A stretch of DNA of 64,000 nt from Cladorhizidae sp. MBARI D1340-BT2 (taxonomy: Eukaryota; Porifera; Demospongiae; Poecilosclerida; Cladorhizidae): positions 35,408,765 through 35,472,764 of the forward strand of contig JAQNBH010000004.1 in the NCBI GenBank assembly GCA_028752905.1. Reading direction: 5' to 3'. Of the stretch, positions 9,379 to 20,622 are shown one piece after another; the stretch's first letter is position 1, and each line of letters opens with the position of its first letter. Under the pieces are notes generated by a model. That model searched no databases and was not told the DNA's origin. It saw only the letters and a program-made list of their open reading frames with translations. The translations under genes and the position numbers were made by a program.

Positions 9379-9811
9379 ATATGTTCATTTTTTCCCCATT
9401 CGAACCGAAAAAATCTGAAATATGTGCATTTCTTCTCTGCAATGAGGTGACAGGGTTTCGTACATGGGGGGGGGAAGCCCTGGGATATCCAACCAAAACG
9501 ATTTCTCCCCCCCCCCTCCCCCCCCCCCCCCCCCCCCCCCCCCCAAGAATTTTCACAAAAAAAATTTATATTCTGTTGTCAGTAACGGGAAAAAAGAGCA
9601 GTACAGAGAAGAGAACATAGAAGCAATAACAAATTCAAAGATGATCAACGGTAATAAAATTATAATGAACAGATATACAATAATGTATGGTAAAAATTAC
9701 AATACAGTGAGTTCAGTAGACTAAATTAAAGTAAAATGCGTCTATTTTTCTGTTTAAAAATGTCGAGAATTTCCATATCGGTCAATGGAGGACCGTCTAT
9801 ACTAATTTTCA
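9379..9811. other. Poly-C tract and unassigned flank
   Basis: A C-rich run, interrupted by one T, fills 9507-9544. The rest is A+T rich. C/G runs are common near hAT ends in this window, so this may be the decayed terminus of the hAT whose C-terminal half follows; no clear terminal inverted repeat was found. Confidence 0.4.
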
Positions 9812-10490
9812 TTAAAATGTTCTATATAGGTTCGAGTCAGATAGACGACTGCGTAGGCGAGTTATAATCAACTTCATTTGACTAAAGGAACGCTCTACAG
9901 TTACTGTGCCAACAGGAAGTGCCATTGTAATGTTCAATAGCTCAGTAAAAATTCCTCCGTACGTATGTGACTTGTTCATCTCGTCCAGGATTTCTTGCAT
10001 GCTAGGAGATACCAACTCTTCTTTACGTTCCATTATTGCCTTTTTCTCCACTAGCAAAGCCCGTCTAAATATCTTCCACTCTGAAAGAAGCTCTTCGCTA
10101 TCAAGCAATGGAGGTGGTAAGTCGTCTTCGCATACTCAACCTCTTCTTTTCCATAGAACTCGGCAAGAATCTTGATTTTCTCGCTGCCATATGAAGGTAA
10201 GGATGCTTCAGCGGGTAGGGAGGGACTGAATATGGACATGGCAGTAACAATCTTCACAGCTTTATCAGTGAATAGACTCTTAATATTTAGAGGAAGGGAA
10301 TCGACGTATGGAATTGCAACTAGAGTTCGATACTCGGCTGTGTATGTGATAGAAGACCAACGGCTTTGTGCAGATCCATGTGTGCCGAGTGTTATATCGT
10401 GTTTTTTCTTCAACAGAGATATTTCAGACTCGACTGAACCCAACCACTCACTTCTTTCGTCCTTTAGATGCTCGACCCGTCGTGATTTTC
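9812..10490 (-). pseudogene. hAT transposase, C-terminal half
   Basis: Two overlapping frames joined by a shift near 10080. The upstream part has SEWLGSVESEISLLKKKHD, and later YGSEKIKILAEFYG. The downstream part has DSEELLSEWKIFRR, GIFTELLNITMALPVGT and VERSFSQMKLIITRLRSR, which is the hAT dimerisation domain with its conserved ERSFS. It lines up with the C-terminal third of the intact hAT at 45874-48060. The matching N-terminal half is on the same strand at 21338-22471, so the two are probably one gene interrupted by about 10.8 kb of later insertions. Confidence 0.85.
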
Positions 10491-10814
10491 AGAAGGACAG
10501 GTGTCATATCGAATTCCGACCCGGACGTTATTATTTAGAAAAAGCGTCCGGGGGACGTATAATAATAGATAAAGTAAATGCGCGTGGAAATGCGTCCTAC
10601 CCTATCGAATAGCGTCCGCCCAGCAAGACTTTCATTTTAAGTGCCAATAGACTTTCATTTGCATCCATTATAAGTGTAGATATATCATTTAACAAGTTTG
10701 ATAGTAAATTGAATAGACTTTCATTTGCATCCATATAAGTGTAATAATATAATAACTTTGATAGAAAGTTGATCCTCCTGGAGAACAAGTTTGATAGCAA
10801 GTTGCTTCAGGGAG

Positions 10815-11064
10815 CTACTGTAGGGAGCTGCTGCAAGCCTTACACATCCACTGTTCCTCAACAGGTGGTTGAGTTAGGCCTACACACTCCTGGTGGAACC
10901 AATGATTGCAGCCATCGCAACTGATCATGTCCCCATAGTCTTCCGGCATTAAGCATGTGCAATATAGTTCAATCGGTAGTGAATCGCCAATGCCAGAGAG
11001 ATGTTTGGGCATCTGGGTCACTTTTTTTCGAGGAAAAGGAACTAAACTCTTACTGTGAAAACAC
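10815..11064 (-). pseudogene. PHD finger exon of the Ginger1-like gene
   Basis: Last exon, entered at an AG before 11064 in phase with exon 7. It encodes CFHSKSLVPFPRKK, a linker, then a PHD-type zinc finger: C-x-C (YCTCLMPE), CDGCNHWFH, C-VGL, and W-M-C-K-A-C, ending at TAG. All eight zinc ligands appear present. PHD fingers usually read histone H3 tails; in a transposase this could guide integration to chromatin, which is inference. Confidence 0.8.
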
Positions 11065-11174
11065 CTAATAGATGGAATAAAATAAGATTGTACAATAATT
11101 ATGTCATGTGATGCATATATAATGGATCACCGGTATATAACTGCTACTGTGCTTTATAATAATAATTTTATTAC

Positions 11175-11762
11175 TTCATCAGGTGAGGACGCATTACTTT
11201 CTGGTCGAAAATAAAGAAGGATGGATCCTCGCCTAGTGCCAAATGTAGTGCAAACGCAATGGCAAAAATTCCACAGTCAGTGGAGCCCACTTTCTGTTGC
11301 ACATCGGCCATAAAGACAATCATCTCAGGATCTTCATCGTCGTTACCAGAGTCTACCAAGGGATGGTATATTTGGGCAATTTGGTGACTCAATGAAGAGC
11401 TAAGATGGCCAGTCATATGGCTGTCATAGATCCTGACTTGATCTCCCTTTGATGATGTAACACACCAGTGGTTTCCATCCACATTATGTATCTGTTTGGA
11501 TCCTTGGTTTTGTGGGACAAATCCATATTCTGTGAAAAAATACAATTTTGCAAACCACTCAGGGATGGAAATTGCTCTTTGAGGATTCTTTTTGCAAGGT
11601 TCACATGTTCATCAGTAAGCTGTTTCCCTCTCTTGAGGTCTTCCCTAATGCTTTTTGAAAATGTTAGGGTCTTGCTTCTTTTCCTGGGCTGGGTGAAGTG
11701 GCAGTCTCCTGACCTCGCATGCTTCTGTGATGGCAGTTTGTTCCTCAATCCCTTTAGCAATT
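11175..11762 (-). pseudogene. Ulp1-like cysteine protease exon
   Basis: The N-terminal part has LTDEHVNLAKRILKEQFP and SLSGLQN, usual for this C48 subgroup. After a frameshift near 11545 come NHWCV (catalytic His), RIYDSHMTG (Asp), DVQQKVGSTDCGIFAIAFAL (Gln and Cys) and MRPHLMK. The catalytic set His-Asp-Gln-Cys is intact although the frame is broken. The donor GTAATA at 11174 joins exon 8 in phase. Confidence 0.82.
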
Positions 11763-12325
11763 CTATGAAGGAAAATTGTTATGTAATGGCATTCAGACTT
11801 TTTTTGTGTAGGTTGGCATACTGCTTACCACTTCTCTTCAGAGGTCCTTTTAAAGGGACACTCTCTGTCACAGGAGTTTCCATCTGCCTTCCATTGGAAT
11901 GCTCCTCTGGAGGATTCCCATCACTCTTGCTCATCAGAGTAGTTTGCACTAGATCACCTTCATGTAATGATAATATGATATTGCAGCAGTTTCTATTGTA
12001 CAGAGACAGCTTTGTATTGATTGCATAAAATATTCAACTCACTCTCCTTAGGGTCTTCTGGATGGTGCTGGTCTTCTACATGCTTCTCTACAAAACCTGA
12101 CTCACTTCTCTGCTCCTCAGATAATGCTTGATGGCCTGGACACTTCAACAAAACAAAAGTACATTGCAATGGCTTTCCCTTGCCTTGCATGGCAGTTATT
12201 GTATATACATTTCATCTATTTTTTCATTTAAATTATTTTAGAAAGTGCATGATACAAACAAATAACTTTCATTTCATTTTATATAATTTCTATAGCTAAT
12301 ATATATATATTATATAGCCATTAAC

Positions 12326-13040
12326 CTGTGCAGTTTTCTTCTTGTAAACTTTGAGCCTGTTTACATTAATTTTCTTCTTCAAAATTGTCCCCTTCAACGT
12401 TTGGACTTCATAAAACACCTTTACCAACATGCCGGTTGACAACATAATTATGGGCCGAGCCACTTATTGAAGAACTTTCCCCCTTTCCTCTGTTTTTGTG
12501 CTGTGTTTTCAACAAGGACATGGACACTTTCATTCATCACAGCAGGTGAATGCTTGAGATCGTAGTACTCCTTCTGCTTCTTTTGAGTCTGAGAAATGCT
12601 GGAAGTGGCTTTAGAAACAATCTCCTTCTGTATTTCAAATAGGGATTCCATTGTGTCTTCAACATTTTCCTCAGAAAGTTCTGGATCGAGTTCTTCTTGT
12701 GGATAGAGTTCTATATCAATGGGCAGATGAGGAGGATGGCAAAATATCATGTAAAAAGGAGAAAATTTGGTAGAGCTCTGTCGGGTGACTCTATATAGCT
12801 GAATAATATAGGGTCTAAAAGCATATCCCAGTTAGTTTGATCTTCATCAATCCTAGCAACCAGAGAATGGGATAAAGTCTGGTTAAATCGCTCGGTAAGC
12901 CCATTTGTTTGTGGATGATAAGCTGATGTCACTCTGTGCTGTGTTTGTCTTTTTGCAAAGAGATTCTCAGAAAGTTGATTGACAAACTCACGACCCTTGA
13001 CTGAGATGATTATGTTGGGACAGCCAAAGCGACAGATCAA
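12326..13040 (-). pseudogene. Integrase core and C-terminal exon
   Basis: Starts at a TGCAG acceptor with ICRFGCPNIII and reads through REFVNQLSENLF, HRVTSAYHPQTNGLTERFNQ, then after a shift FYMIFCHPPHLPIDIEL, QKKQKEYYD and a GPY/F-like region ending KKKINVNRLKVYKKKTAQ. The second catalytic Asp position reads Val. The acceptor lies inside the 5-bp target duplication of the neighbouring hAT. Confidence 0.82.
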
Positions 13041-13045
13041 CTGCA

Positions 13046-14960
13046 CAGGGGTGGCTCCGCCAATTTTGAGGTGGTCAGGCCAGGATGTGGGTGTGGTTGG
13101 GTGTGGTCAAAACGTGACATTTTCACATTTAAATTAAATTGCACAGTTAATAATAGAGATTCAATTCATTAAATAAAGGTACCAAATACATGTTGTAGGA
13201 GTTTACTTTTATGACAAATTCATTGGCAACTTAGTTTTGAACTAGTTAATTCCTTCTCAGCAGGTGAGAATTCTTTGAAATATGACATTTGTCTGAAATG
13301 TTTGGTGTTGTTACTTGGTGTACAGTTGCAATGTAACTATGGTTAGCCGTAAGAAGTCCAGCCTGAAAGATGGGGGTGTCGTGCGTGTAAAACTGTCAAG
13401 TCGATTCGTCATGGTTTGTAGATATAATAATCGAGATAATATATCTTATTGAAGGGAGCTTGTTTTCAAAGTCAATGCTGTGTTTGAAGACATGGCTTCT
13501 TTTACTACATTGGTGGGACAGAGAGTACCTGCTGCAAGAGGGTGCAGTCGACCAACTGCGATTAATGTGTATTGGTGGTTGCGGGAGGTTTGTTCAACAG
13601 CCCTTTGTAGCTGTCCGATAATCAAAATGTTGAATCCTACTGGAATAGAGTAAGTTATACCGCAAGGTATACACAGTATATAGATAATTAATGCAGGCGA
13701 AGATAAAGTTTAAAAGGATGAAGGGGGTTCATCGCCAACTTCCTCCATACCTTGATGAATTTATGTGGAGGGAGAGGAATGCCCACACAACTGCTGAGGC
13801 TTTTGGCAGCATCCTACATGCCATCAAAATACAGTACCCAGTATAAGTTTGCCCTCTGATATTTTGTTTCGTTGTTGTTTTTGGTCTCAAAGTCGATGCT
13901 GCATTTGTTGTTTTATGAAGGTGTTAATATGAAGTTGTGTTAATTTTTGGTTGTGTATTGCTGCTAATGACTGTCCAGGGGTATTTGTTACTTACTTCGA
14001 GTATCCTTTCTTGATGCCTTTTGAACGCTCCATCAAAATCAAAGGACCCGCTCTACATGGTGCGCGCATTTTAAGATAAGCAGGGGAAAGTGCGTTTTAA
14101 AATATATACCGCAAAAATAATTGACACGCATGGATTTTTTGACTTCCGGAGTCTTACTCTTTACATGATCCCAATTACCTTGGAGTTCTCTTCACTCATG
14201 AGCTTCATCAGTTGAAACAGGTTTCCATCACAACGATTGTAATGATCACGTATCCCACATCCTTGCCTTGCCAAAAACTTTAGACTGCTCAGAACCTTTA
14301 GAAGGCAGTGCCGATTTTTTGCTCTGTCGTGGCTAGAAAGCATCTCACCTACATCTATTGTAGTTCTTGGCACTGTAATTAGCTTCTCAACTGCTATCTT
14401 ATGGCACTGGCTTTTCTCATGCTGTCGGATACCTAGTGTGGCATCTTTCCAGTTCGTTAATCCCCGAGATAACTATAATATAAAGCATTCTAAATAAGTG
14501 AATAGTACTATATAATAATTATTATACACTTCTTCAGTTAAAAGATCTATGAGGAAGTTGCTAAACTTACAAAAGCAACTCCTGGCTTCACTGTTATATG
14601 CTTAGCCTTTGCAGCTTTGCAGCAGAGCTGGCAGTGCAGAGAATCTCTGGCTTCACTATAATGTAGCCAAGACCAGGTACGGAACCAGCTCGCTTGGCAA
14701 GATCTCTCCACTACCTTCTTTTTCCCGAAAGCTCTCTTCGGAAAGGCGAAGGATCCGGGCGGTTGACGGGGAACTTCAGGAAGGTTATCGATCACTTCAG
14801 ACGCTAAACCAAAGCTCGAAGCCACAGCCAGACCGTACAGGCTAGTAAGGGTCGCAATCGCGCATGATGCGGTATGTTGACCACACCCATTTGAAATCTT
14901 AAAAAAGTAAAAAGTGGTCCGGCAAAAACCGGAGTGGCCGGACCGTCGACGACGCCACTG
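13046..14960 (-). mobile_element. hAT element with TTF zinc finger, 5-bp target duplication
   Basis: Left end caggggtggc, right end gcgtcgtcg-type sequence closing in cgccactg, so both termini fit a CAG...CTG hAT end. The direct repeat ctgca at 13041-13045 and 14961-14965 is the target duplication. It lies in the intron between Ginger1 exons 3 and 4, exactly at the 3' splice site. Only the N-terminal part of a transposase remains. Confidence 0.72.
14164..14870 (-). pseudogene. hAT transposase N-terminal fragment (TTF/ZMYM1-like)
   Basis: Exon one, ending at a GTAAG donor at 14570, encodes PGSFAFPKRAFGKKK, SWFRTWSWLHYSEARDS and a Cys pair (CQLCCKA), a TTF-type zinc finger. Exon two, entered after TATAG, encodes RGLTNWKDA, RQHEKSQCHK, TTIDVGEMLSS and LKFLARQG, ending at TGA or a frame break near 14161. 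The catalytic and dimerisation domains are absent, so this is a 3'-truncated copy. Confidence 0.75.
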
Positions 14961-15396
14961 CTGCACACATATATTATAATATGAAAATAATAATTATTGA
15001 TTATTTCATATATCATAATGGCTATTGTTAAGCCATTTCTTACCTTGTAAATAAGGTTAGCCACACCAGCAGCCTCTTTTGATGGAAGAGGGGTAGCTTC
15101 TGCCCACTTTGTGTAATAGTCTGTTACAGTTAAAATGTACTTATTTCCAGATGGAGTCTCAGTTAATGGTCCTATGAGATCTATTCCAAGCTGATGCCAA
15201 ACCTGAATATAGTATGAGTACAAATTAATTCTATAATGCCAATGTTTCCATTTGTATAGCAATTATTACGTGATTAAAAGCATTTGCTGTCCAACTTCCT
15301 TACAAGGATGGACAGTATCAAGATGCGCATGGATCTGTGATACAAGTGTAAGAGATCTTACAACTCAATCAAAAGACAGATTCTAAAGGCGACATT

Positions 15397-15488
15397 GGCC
15401 GAGCGGAGCGTTGCGTTGCATTGCATTGCATTGCATTGCGTTGCGTTTGTCGGTTCACAACATAATTAATGCAACGCTCCGCTCGGCC
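15397..15488. repeat. Perfect 18-bp inverted repeat with TTGCA array
   Basis: ggccgagcggagcgttgc at 15397-15414 faces gcaacgctccgctcggcc at 15471-15488 (18 of 18). The loop begins with tandem ttgca pentamers and contains the phrase ggttcacaacat that recurs at the other Harbinger end. Strong hairpin potential at a transposon terminus. Confidence 0.9.
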
Positions 15489-16349
15489 AGTGTTGTGTGC
15501 CAATTGACCTTTGACCCTATTCATTTCGAACCGCGCTCAATAAAAGCGAGAGCACTGACAACAACAATGAAGAAGAGTTTGATTTAATCTTGCTATTGAC
15601 TAGTAGGAGACGAAGAAAGCGGAAGAGAAGGATGTGAGTACGCGCTCGCTGTACCCAGCATGGAGATTAGAACAATCTCCTACAAGAGATGAGGCTGTCT
15701 GACCCCGAGTCATTTCAGATATTTGACGATGTCTAGGGAGAGGTTTGACTCTCTTTTAGCTGAGGTATGCTTGGTATGCTTTGTATGTGCCATAGTGTAA
15801 ATAAAAAAAGTTACCTAATTATATATATATACCATACCTGACCCATCACAGTCATGACAGCTCTGTCAGAGCTGATATATTCCCAGGTGAAAGGTTGGCA
15901 CTCGCTCTGAGATTTCTTGCTACAGGCAACTCACAAGTATAGTGCTAAAAAAATTATAATTTGTTGGGTCTCTCTGTCATGAAGTATCCTCTATGATTTT
16001 GCAGACCTCACTGACCTTCAACTTTCGTACGGGACGATAAACAGTTTGTACATCGACGAGGAGCCATGTACTGGAATGGAGTCCATATCATGTGCTGAGT
16101 TCCACCCCCCGCCCACCCCCTCCCCCCCTTTGTACCTTGTTCATTATATAAAGTACAATTGATCTTGAGGTATTCACAATCCGCTGCTTCCACGAGAGAT
16201 GCTTCAGGGACTACTTCTCTAGCACAGCTGGAGAAGCCCCCTGGCAATACAACTATGTTTTAGCATACATAAACACACTATGCTTGCTAATAATAAATTG
16301 TCTTGTCTAGTAAATATTTTCAACATATCAGTACACAAAATTGGCTTAA

Positions 16350-16815
16350 AATAATTATTTTACATATTCATGATAATTGGTAGGTGGTGGGGATAGGGTT
16401 CTTGGGGAATTCAATGTTCACAAATGATGTGTAAAAATGATGACAGAAAACAGTGGCCAGCATGAAATAACCATGGACCTGCATCACCCTCTTGGGACTC
16501 TTCTTCAGTTCCCTTACATACTGATCCCTCAGTGTCTTCCACTTTTTGCAACAGTGTTCTGAGGTGGCTCCTTCTCCAACCTATCATAACAATATGTGGA
16601 TAATTGTCACTCGATAGAAACTAGTTGTAGCTAGGCCTTCTTTCTATAGCTAGGCCATGCTAGGCCATTCTTTATATAGCTAGTTATAGCTAGGCCATTC
16701 TTTATAATTATAGCTAGTTATAGCTAGGCCATTCTTTATATAGCTAGACCATTCTTACCTGACTTGCCACTGACTTCCAGTCACCTACAAACGGGAAGCT
16801 GCAACTTTTCTTCAT
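16350..16815 (-). pseudogene. MADF-type DNA-binding protein remnant of Harbinger 1
   Basis: Two pieces. Around 16600-16400 the minus strand reads CCKKWKTLRDQYVRELKKS, the helical signature of a MADF/Myb-like domain. Around 16815-16755 an upstream piece reads SIDEEKLQ and DWKSVASQ before GTAAG. Compared with the better preserved homologue at 55706-55822, the first exon has an internal deletion. Harbinger elements typically carry such a second gene that helps bring the transposase to DNA. Confidence 0.6.
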
Positions 16816-17213
16816 CAATGGACACCGCTAAACTGCAGGTCAGTGGCACGAGATAGATTATAGCTTTCTGATTGGTCCGACGCTGCGTTTCAGACGCTGG
16901 ATTAGAACTTTTTTCTAATCGAGAATACAGCTCCGTCGCATTGCGCTCCGTTGCGTTTAAGGTTCACAACACCACGCAACGTCACGCTCGGACGCAACGC
17001 AATGCTCCGCTCGGCCAATGTCGTGTTGTGAACCAGCCTTAACTATCCATCATAACACCACCCAACAGATATTAGTACAGCGGATAATCTCTCATATCCT
17101 AAGAATTGTGCAAATTATGACTAAAGCATGAAATTTTTACCAGTGTTAGTACATACCATAAGGTTCATTTTAAGATGGGGAGGTAAGTCAGATTTGACCT
17201 CTGAGGACCGTGA

Positions 17214-17228
17214 GAGGTCAATGACCTC
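17214..17228. promoter_or_regulatory. Palindrome GAGGTCA-A-TGACCTC in the transposon end
   Basis: A perfect 15-base palindrome, AGGTCA inverted with one-base spacing. More TGACCTC copies lie nearby (17195, 17355, 17512), so it may be part of a subterminal transposase-binding array. It also matches the IR1 shape bound by some nuclear receptors; no evidence that this matters here. Confidence 0.45.
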
Positions 17229-17778
17229 ACTTACATTGAAATTTACATTTTTTCACGATTCTGGTGCAGTTTGTCTGTTTTGCGAATCATTAGAAAGGTT
17301 TGTTGCCATGTGTTGGTCAATTTTTCTTCTTCTGGAGAGCCTTTATACATAACATACAGTGACCTCAGAAAACAAATTTATTGAAATACACATTTAGGTT
17401 ATTGTTGTGTCCTGAATAGCTTGCATGAAATCGTGTTGTAAGATAATCTGCAAGTTTAATTTACAATGTGCACTGAACAAAGGCTATAAGCTTAAATTAC
17501 AGTGAGGTAAGTGACCTCAGACACATGTACAGTACATACCGGTACATGTAATACAGACGCATTATCCATATAGATGTATAAATGTCAAGGTGTCCGATTG
17601 CACCTATATAACAGTCTCCCGAACATGCACATAATGCAGTGCACTTGAGTGCAGCCTTGGTGCACTTGCAGCGGCCGGTACATCCCTTCTTGCAGCCACA
17701 GTGGATCAGTTCGTGGCAAGATTTTGATGCCTCTGGCAGTGTCGTCCAAAGAGGCTGCCACCCAGAGGCCTCCTTTGT

Positions 17779-19704
17779 CTAGCCCAAGTCAGATGGGCTT
17801 GGTAACTCAGGATTCAGGACCAGAGTTTGGTTCCAGCAGTTGCCCTGGAGAGATGCACGCTTGATGTGCTGCTGGAGTGCTGCCTGCATTGGGGGAATGT
17901 TATCTAGAGCCCTAGACTTGTGTGCGAAGAGCTTTTTCCTAGCATCGTTCACTTCCATGATGTCACTGGTGCGGTCATACATCAGCACAATGAAGCGCTC
18001 CAGCAGTGACATTGACTCGTCACTGACATAACTTGGCATGCGTAAGAGTTCTTCAAAGGCATCAGTCACCTCTGGGAACACTTTCCAAATCTCCCAGGCA
18101 GTCTTCTTCCCTCTGCCAGCGAATGGAGACACAGTGTCGCACCCTGTGAGGGCATGGAAGATGGGGAGAGTCGCACTGGGTTCATGGCGGCAGCCAGTTG
18201 GTGAACAGCTATGTACCGGAAGCTGGATCCAGTACCAAAAGCTATCCACAGCTCGTCAGGATTGATTTTGTTGAAAGAAGCCACAGCCAGTTCCACAACA
18301 TCAGTATCCACAGTGCGTATGGCCACCTTCCTCATCCCCTTCTGCACAGCATCTGCTACATGTAGAAGCATGCGAGTGTCCGCCTCCTCGTGTGAACATG
18401 GGGCGAGGCTGGTCAAGTCGGACTCGCACAGAACCTCAGTTCCACATGTTGCATACATTTCCTTGCCATCAGCTATTGGAAGACGAATGGCCTCTCGTGA
18501 CAGGAAACCAAAGAGCTCAGTCTTGTTTTGATCAACACGAAGGAAGTCCTTCCAATTCTTAGGCATGATGGTAGAGGGAGCCACCCTTTTCCTGACGTCC
18601 TTGCCCCTCTTCTGTCTGATCGTGCCTTTCAGGCTGTCAGGTAGATATACATCCCAGACGAGGTCCAGTCTGTGGAGATGTAAGGTGCAAAGACTATGTT
18701 CCCATACTCTTGAAAGGTCTTTGCCGCTACAGGATTGAGCATGTGAACAATAGCTGCTCCGTCAAGGATTGTGGCATCAACCCCAGGTGCGCTTGTGGTT
18801 TTGTGTTAGTCTGATTTCAGGCAGTGTAGTAGATCTGCTTTGACTGCAAGGCGCAGTTTTCCTCCTGTTAATAATGCAGTGCCTGGTTCTCATGGCAGAA
18901 GAACTGGTCAAGATCCCCATCACGTGATTGACATGCAATATGCAGCCTCGAGAAGAGATTACAGTCACTTTTCACTGCGGCGAGTTGCATCTGCTGCTTT
19001 GACTGCATCTTGGTCTGTGGCCGACTGAAGAGTGGCAACTTGTTCTTGGGCAGTGTGTCTGTAACTGGCTTTGTGCATAGTTCCAGTCTTTCTTCAACAA
19101 ACTTTGTGTAGTGCTCCTCACCAAGGGACTCAATCTTCCTCACAGTTTCTGCCACTGGGGTTTCCATGATGTCTCTCGTGTCAAGGACCAGTAGATCTTG
19201 AGTGTTCTCTAGGAACGGATTCCCCATCTCTTGAAACACTGCTATAAGTGCTCTCACATCCTTCATAAAGGCTGCTTGCACTCCAGGTTTCTGGTCATGG
19301 TGAAGATGCCCGGTGTCGTGAGCACCACCATGTCCTCTTACCGCCTGCTCTTCAAACTCTGTAGTGATCCTGGCTATTTCTGGCCCTGCCACCATCCAGC
19401 GTCTGAGTGCCTCAGGGTTTCCTGTCAGTCCAATAGCTCCACCAGAACCTTTGACCACAGCGTTGTTCTGTTCATGACATTGGTCAATTGCCATGGCAGA
19501 GAACTTGTTGCTGGTCTTGTGTACCACAAACTTCCCAGACTTGAATTCGGCCAGGACATCTGGGTGTTTGTCAATGAGGTTCATCATATCACGGATGTGT
19601 ACAGAAAGCCACCTGGAATAGTGAGTGTGATCTAAGGCGAACATCCAGGTCATGATCTGTGTCAGGGATTGCACATAGAGCTCAAAGTTCCCTTCACATC
19701 TCAC
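17779..19704 (-). pseudogene. XPG/PIN-like nuclease transposon protein
   Basis: Three overlapping frames with shifts near 18870 and 18240, and a broken linker at 18600-18850. N-terminal part: WLSVHIRDMMNLIDKHPD, FVVHKTSNKFSAMAIDQCHE, MGNPFLENTQDLLVLDTRD, HYTKFVEERL, then SRDGDLDQFFCHENQ. Linker reads LDLVWDVYLPDSLKG in another frame. Central part: HEEADTRMLLHVADA and IRTVDTDVVELAVASF, acidic clusters like the XPG I-region. C-terminal part: IFHALTGCDTVSPFAGRGKK, VLMYDRTSDIMEVNDARK and PPMQAALQQHIKRA. I recognise this family as common in cnidarian and sponge genomes. Academ assignment is tentative, based on the nuclease motif and inverted repeats. Confidence 0.72.
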
Positions 19705-20556
19705 GGACCTCAGAGGTCAAATCTGACTTACCTCCCAATCTTAAAATGAACCTTATGGTATGTACTAACACTGGTAAAAATGTCATGCTTTAGTCATAAT
19801 TTGCACAATTGTTATGATTATCTGCTGCACTAATATAGCCAATCACAACACACACACACACGAATGATTACATGAATACAGTAAAATGATCTTAAAAGGA
19901 AATGCACAAGGGTGTTAATCAAAGTGTTAATGACTGCTTCTTTCACAAGTAATTCAAGTTGGGAGGTTATAATGAGCTAATTTATAAGTCTGAAGGTGTA
20001 GCATTGCCTTTTAGCAGCTGCTTAAATATTACTATGGTACCAAACACAAAAGCTAGTTGCTTGAACATTTAGAATTACAAGTTGTTACATGATGCAGCTG
20101 CAAATAAATGCAACTGCAATTCTATTTCATAGTGATATTTTTGGTACACAAAATTACCTTAGAAACAACAGGTATTGGATGCAGAGTTCCAGAACTCTTT
20201 TTCAGTTTTGGTTTGCTATGCTGACAGCGATCACAGTGCCCAATGTAATAGTTGACATCATTGTACATTCCAGGCCAATAGTACTTCAGTGTAAGTGCAC
20301 TAAGAACTCGAGTGATTCCTGTAAAATAAAATAATACATCATGGCATTCAGAAAGCTACATTCGAATAAGTTGTACTTCAGTTATAATACCACACAAATG
20401 ATGCTAGCAGTCAATAGTTTATAAACTGGCTTTGGTGTCGGCTGGGGCCAAAGCAGTTAGACAAAACCTCAATTTCTACTATCATTTAAAATTAGTCCAA
20501 AGGTTCTTAACTGCAGTATCTAATACAGTGCAGCAGACATCGCTACTGCTAGTTGC

Positions 20557-20561
<5 letters not shown>

Positions 20562-20590
<29 letters not shown>

Positions 20591-20622
20591 TGTGTGTGTG
20601 TTTATGTGTGTGTGTGTGTGTG
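20562..20622. repeat. (TG)n microsatellite
   Basis: About 60 bases of alternating tg with two interruptions (ttg and ttta), in the Ginger1 intron between exons 1 and 2. Confidence 0.95.

Larger units (their letters stand above)
15387..17039 (+). mobile_element. PIF/Harbinger element 1, internally deleted
   Basis: Begins aggcgacattggccgagcgg and ends with its inverted counterpart ccgctcggccaatgtcg plus tgttgtgaaccagcct; the left end has lost about 14 bases. TAA duplicated at 15384-15386 and 17040-17042 fits the 3-bp target of Harbinger. Plus-strand remnants of a DDE transposase: 15571-15640 (EEEFDLILLLTSRRRR), 15715-15778 (MSRERFDSLLAEV) and the C-terminus at 16140-16265 (RYSQSAAST, then YFSSTAGEAPWQY). 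The catalytic centre is gone. A minus-strand MADF-type second gene is at 16350-16815. Confidence 0.75.
17069..19837 (-). mobile_element. DNA transposon with XPG-like nuclease gene (Academ-like)
   Basis: Imperfect inverted repeats of about 140 bp bound it. The left end, from atattagtacagcggataatc to the phrase attttaagatggggaggtaagtc, returns in reverse complement at the right end (19700-19837). The inner gene (17779-19704, minus) has a PIN/XPG-like nuclease signature, the domain reported for Academ transposons. Target duplication not resolved. It sits in the large Ginger1 intron beside Harbinger 1. Confidence 0.6.

Noticed and set aside
9078..9620. Open frames rich in Thr-Ala-Met, Ala-Ile-Val or Cys-His and ending in poly-Pro
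   Set aside because: They are translations of a GGCAAC/AACGAT simple repeat and a poly-C run.
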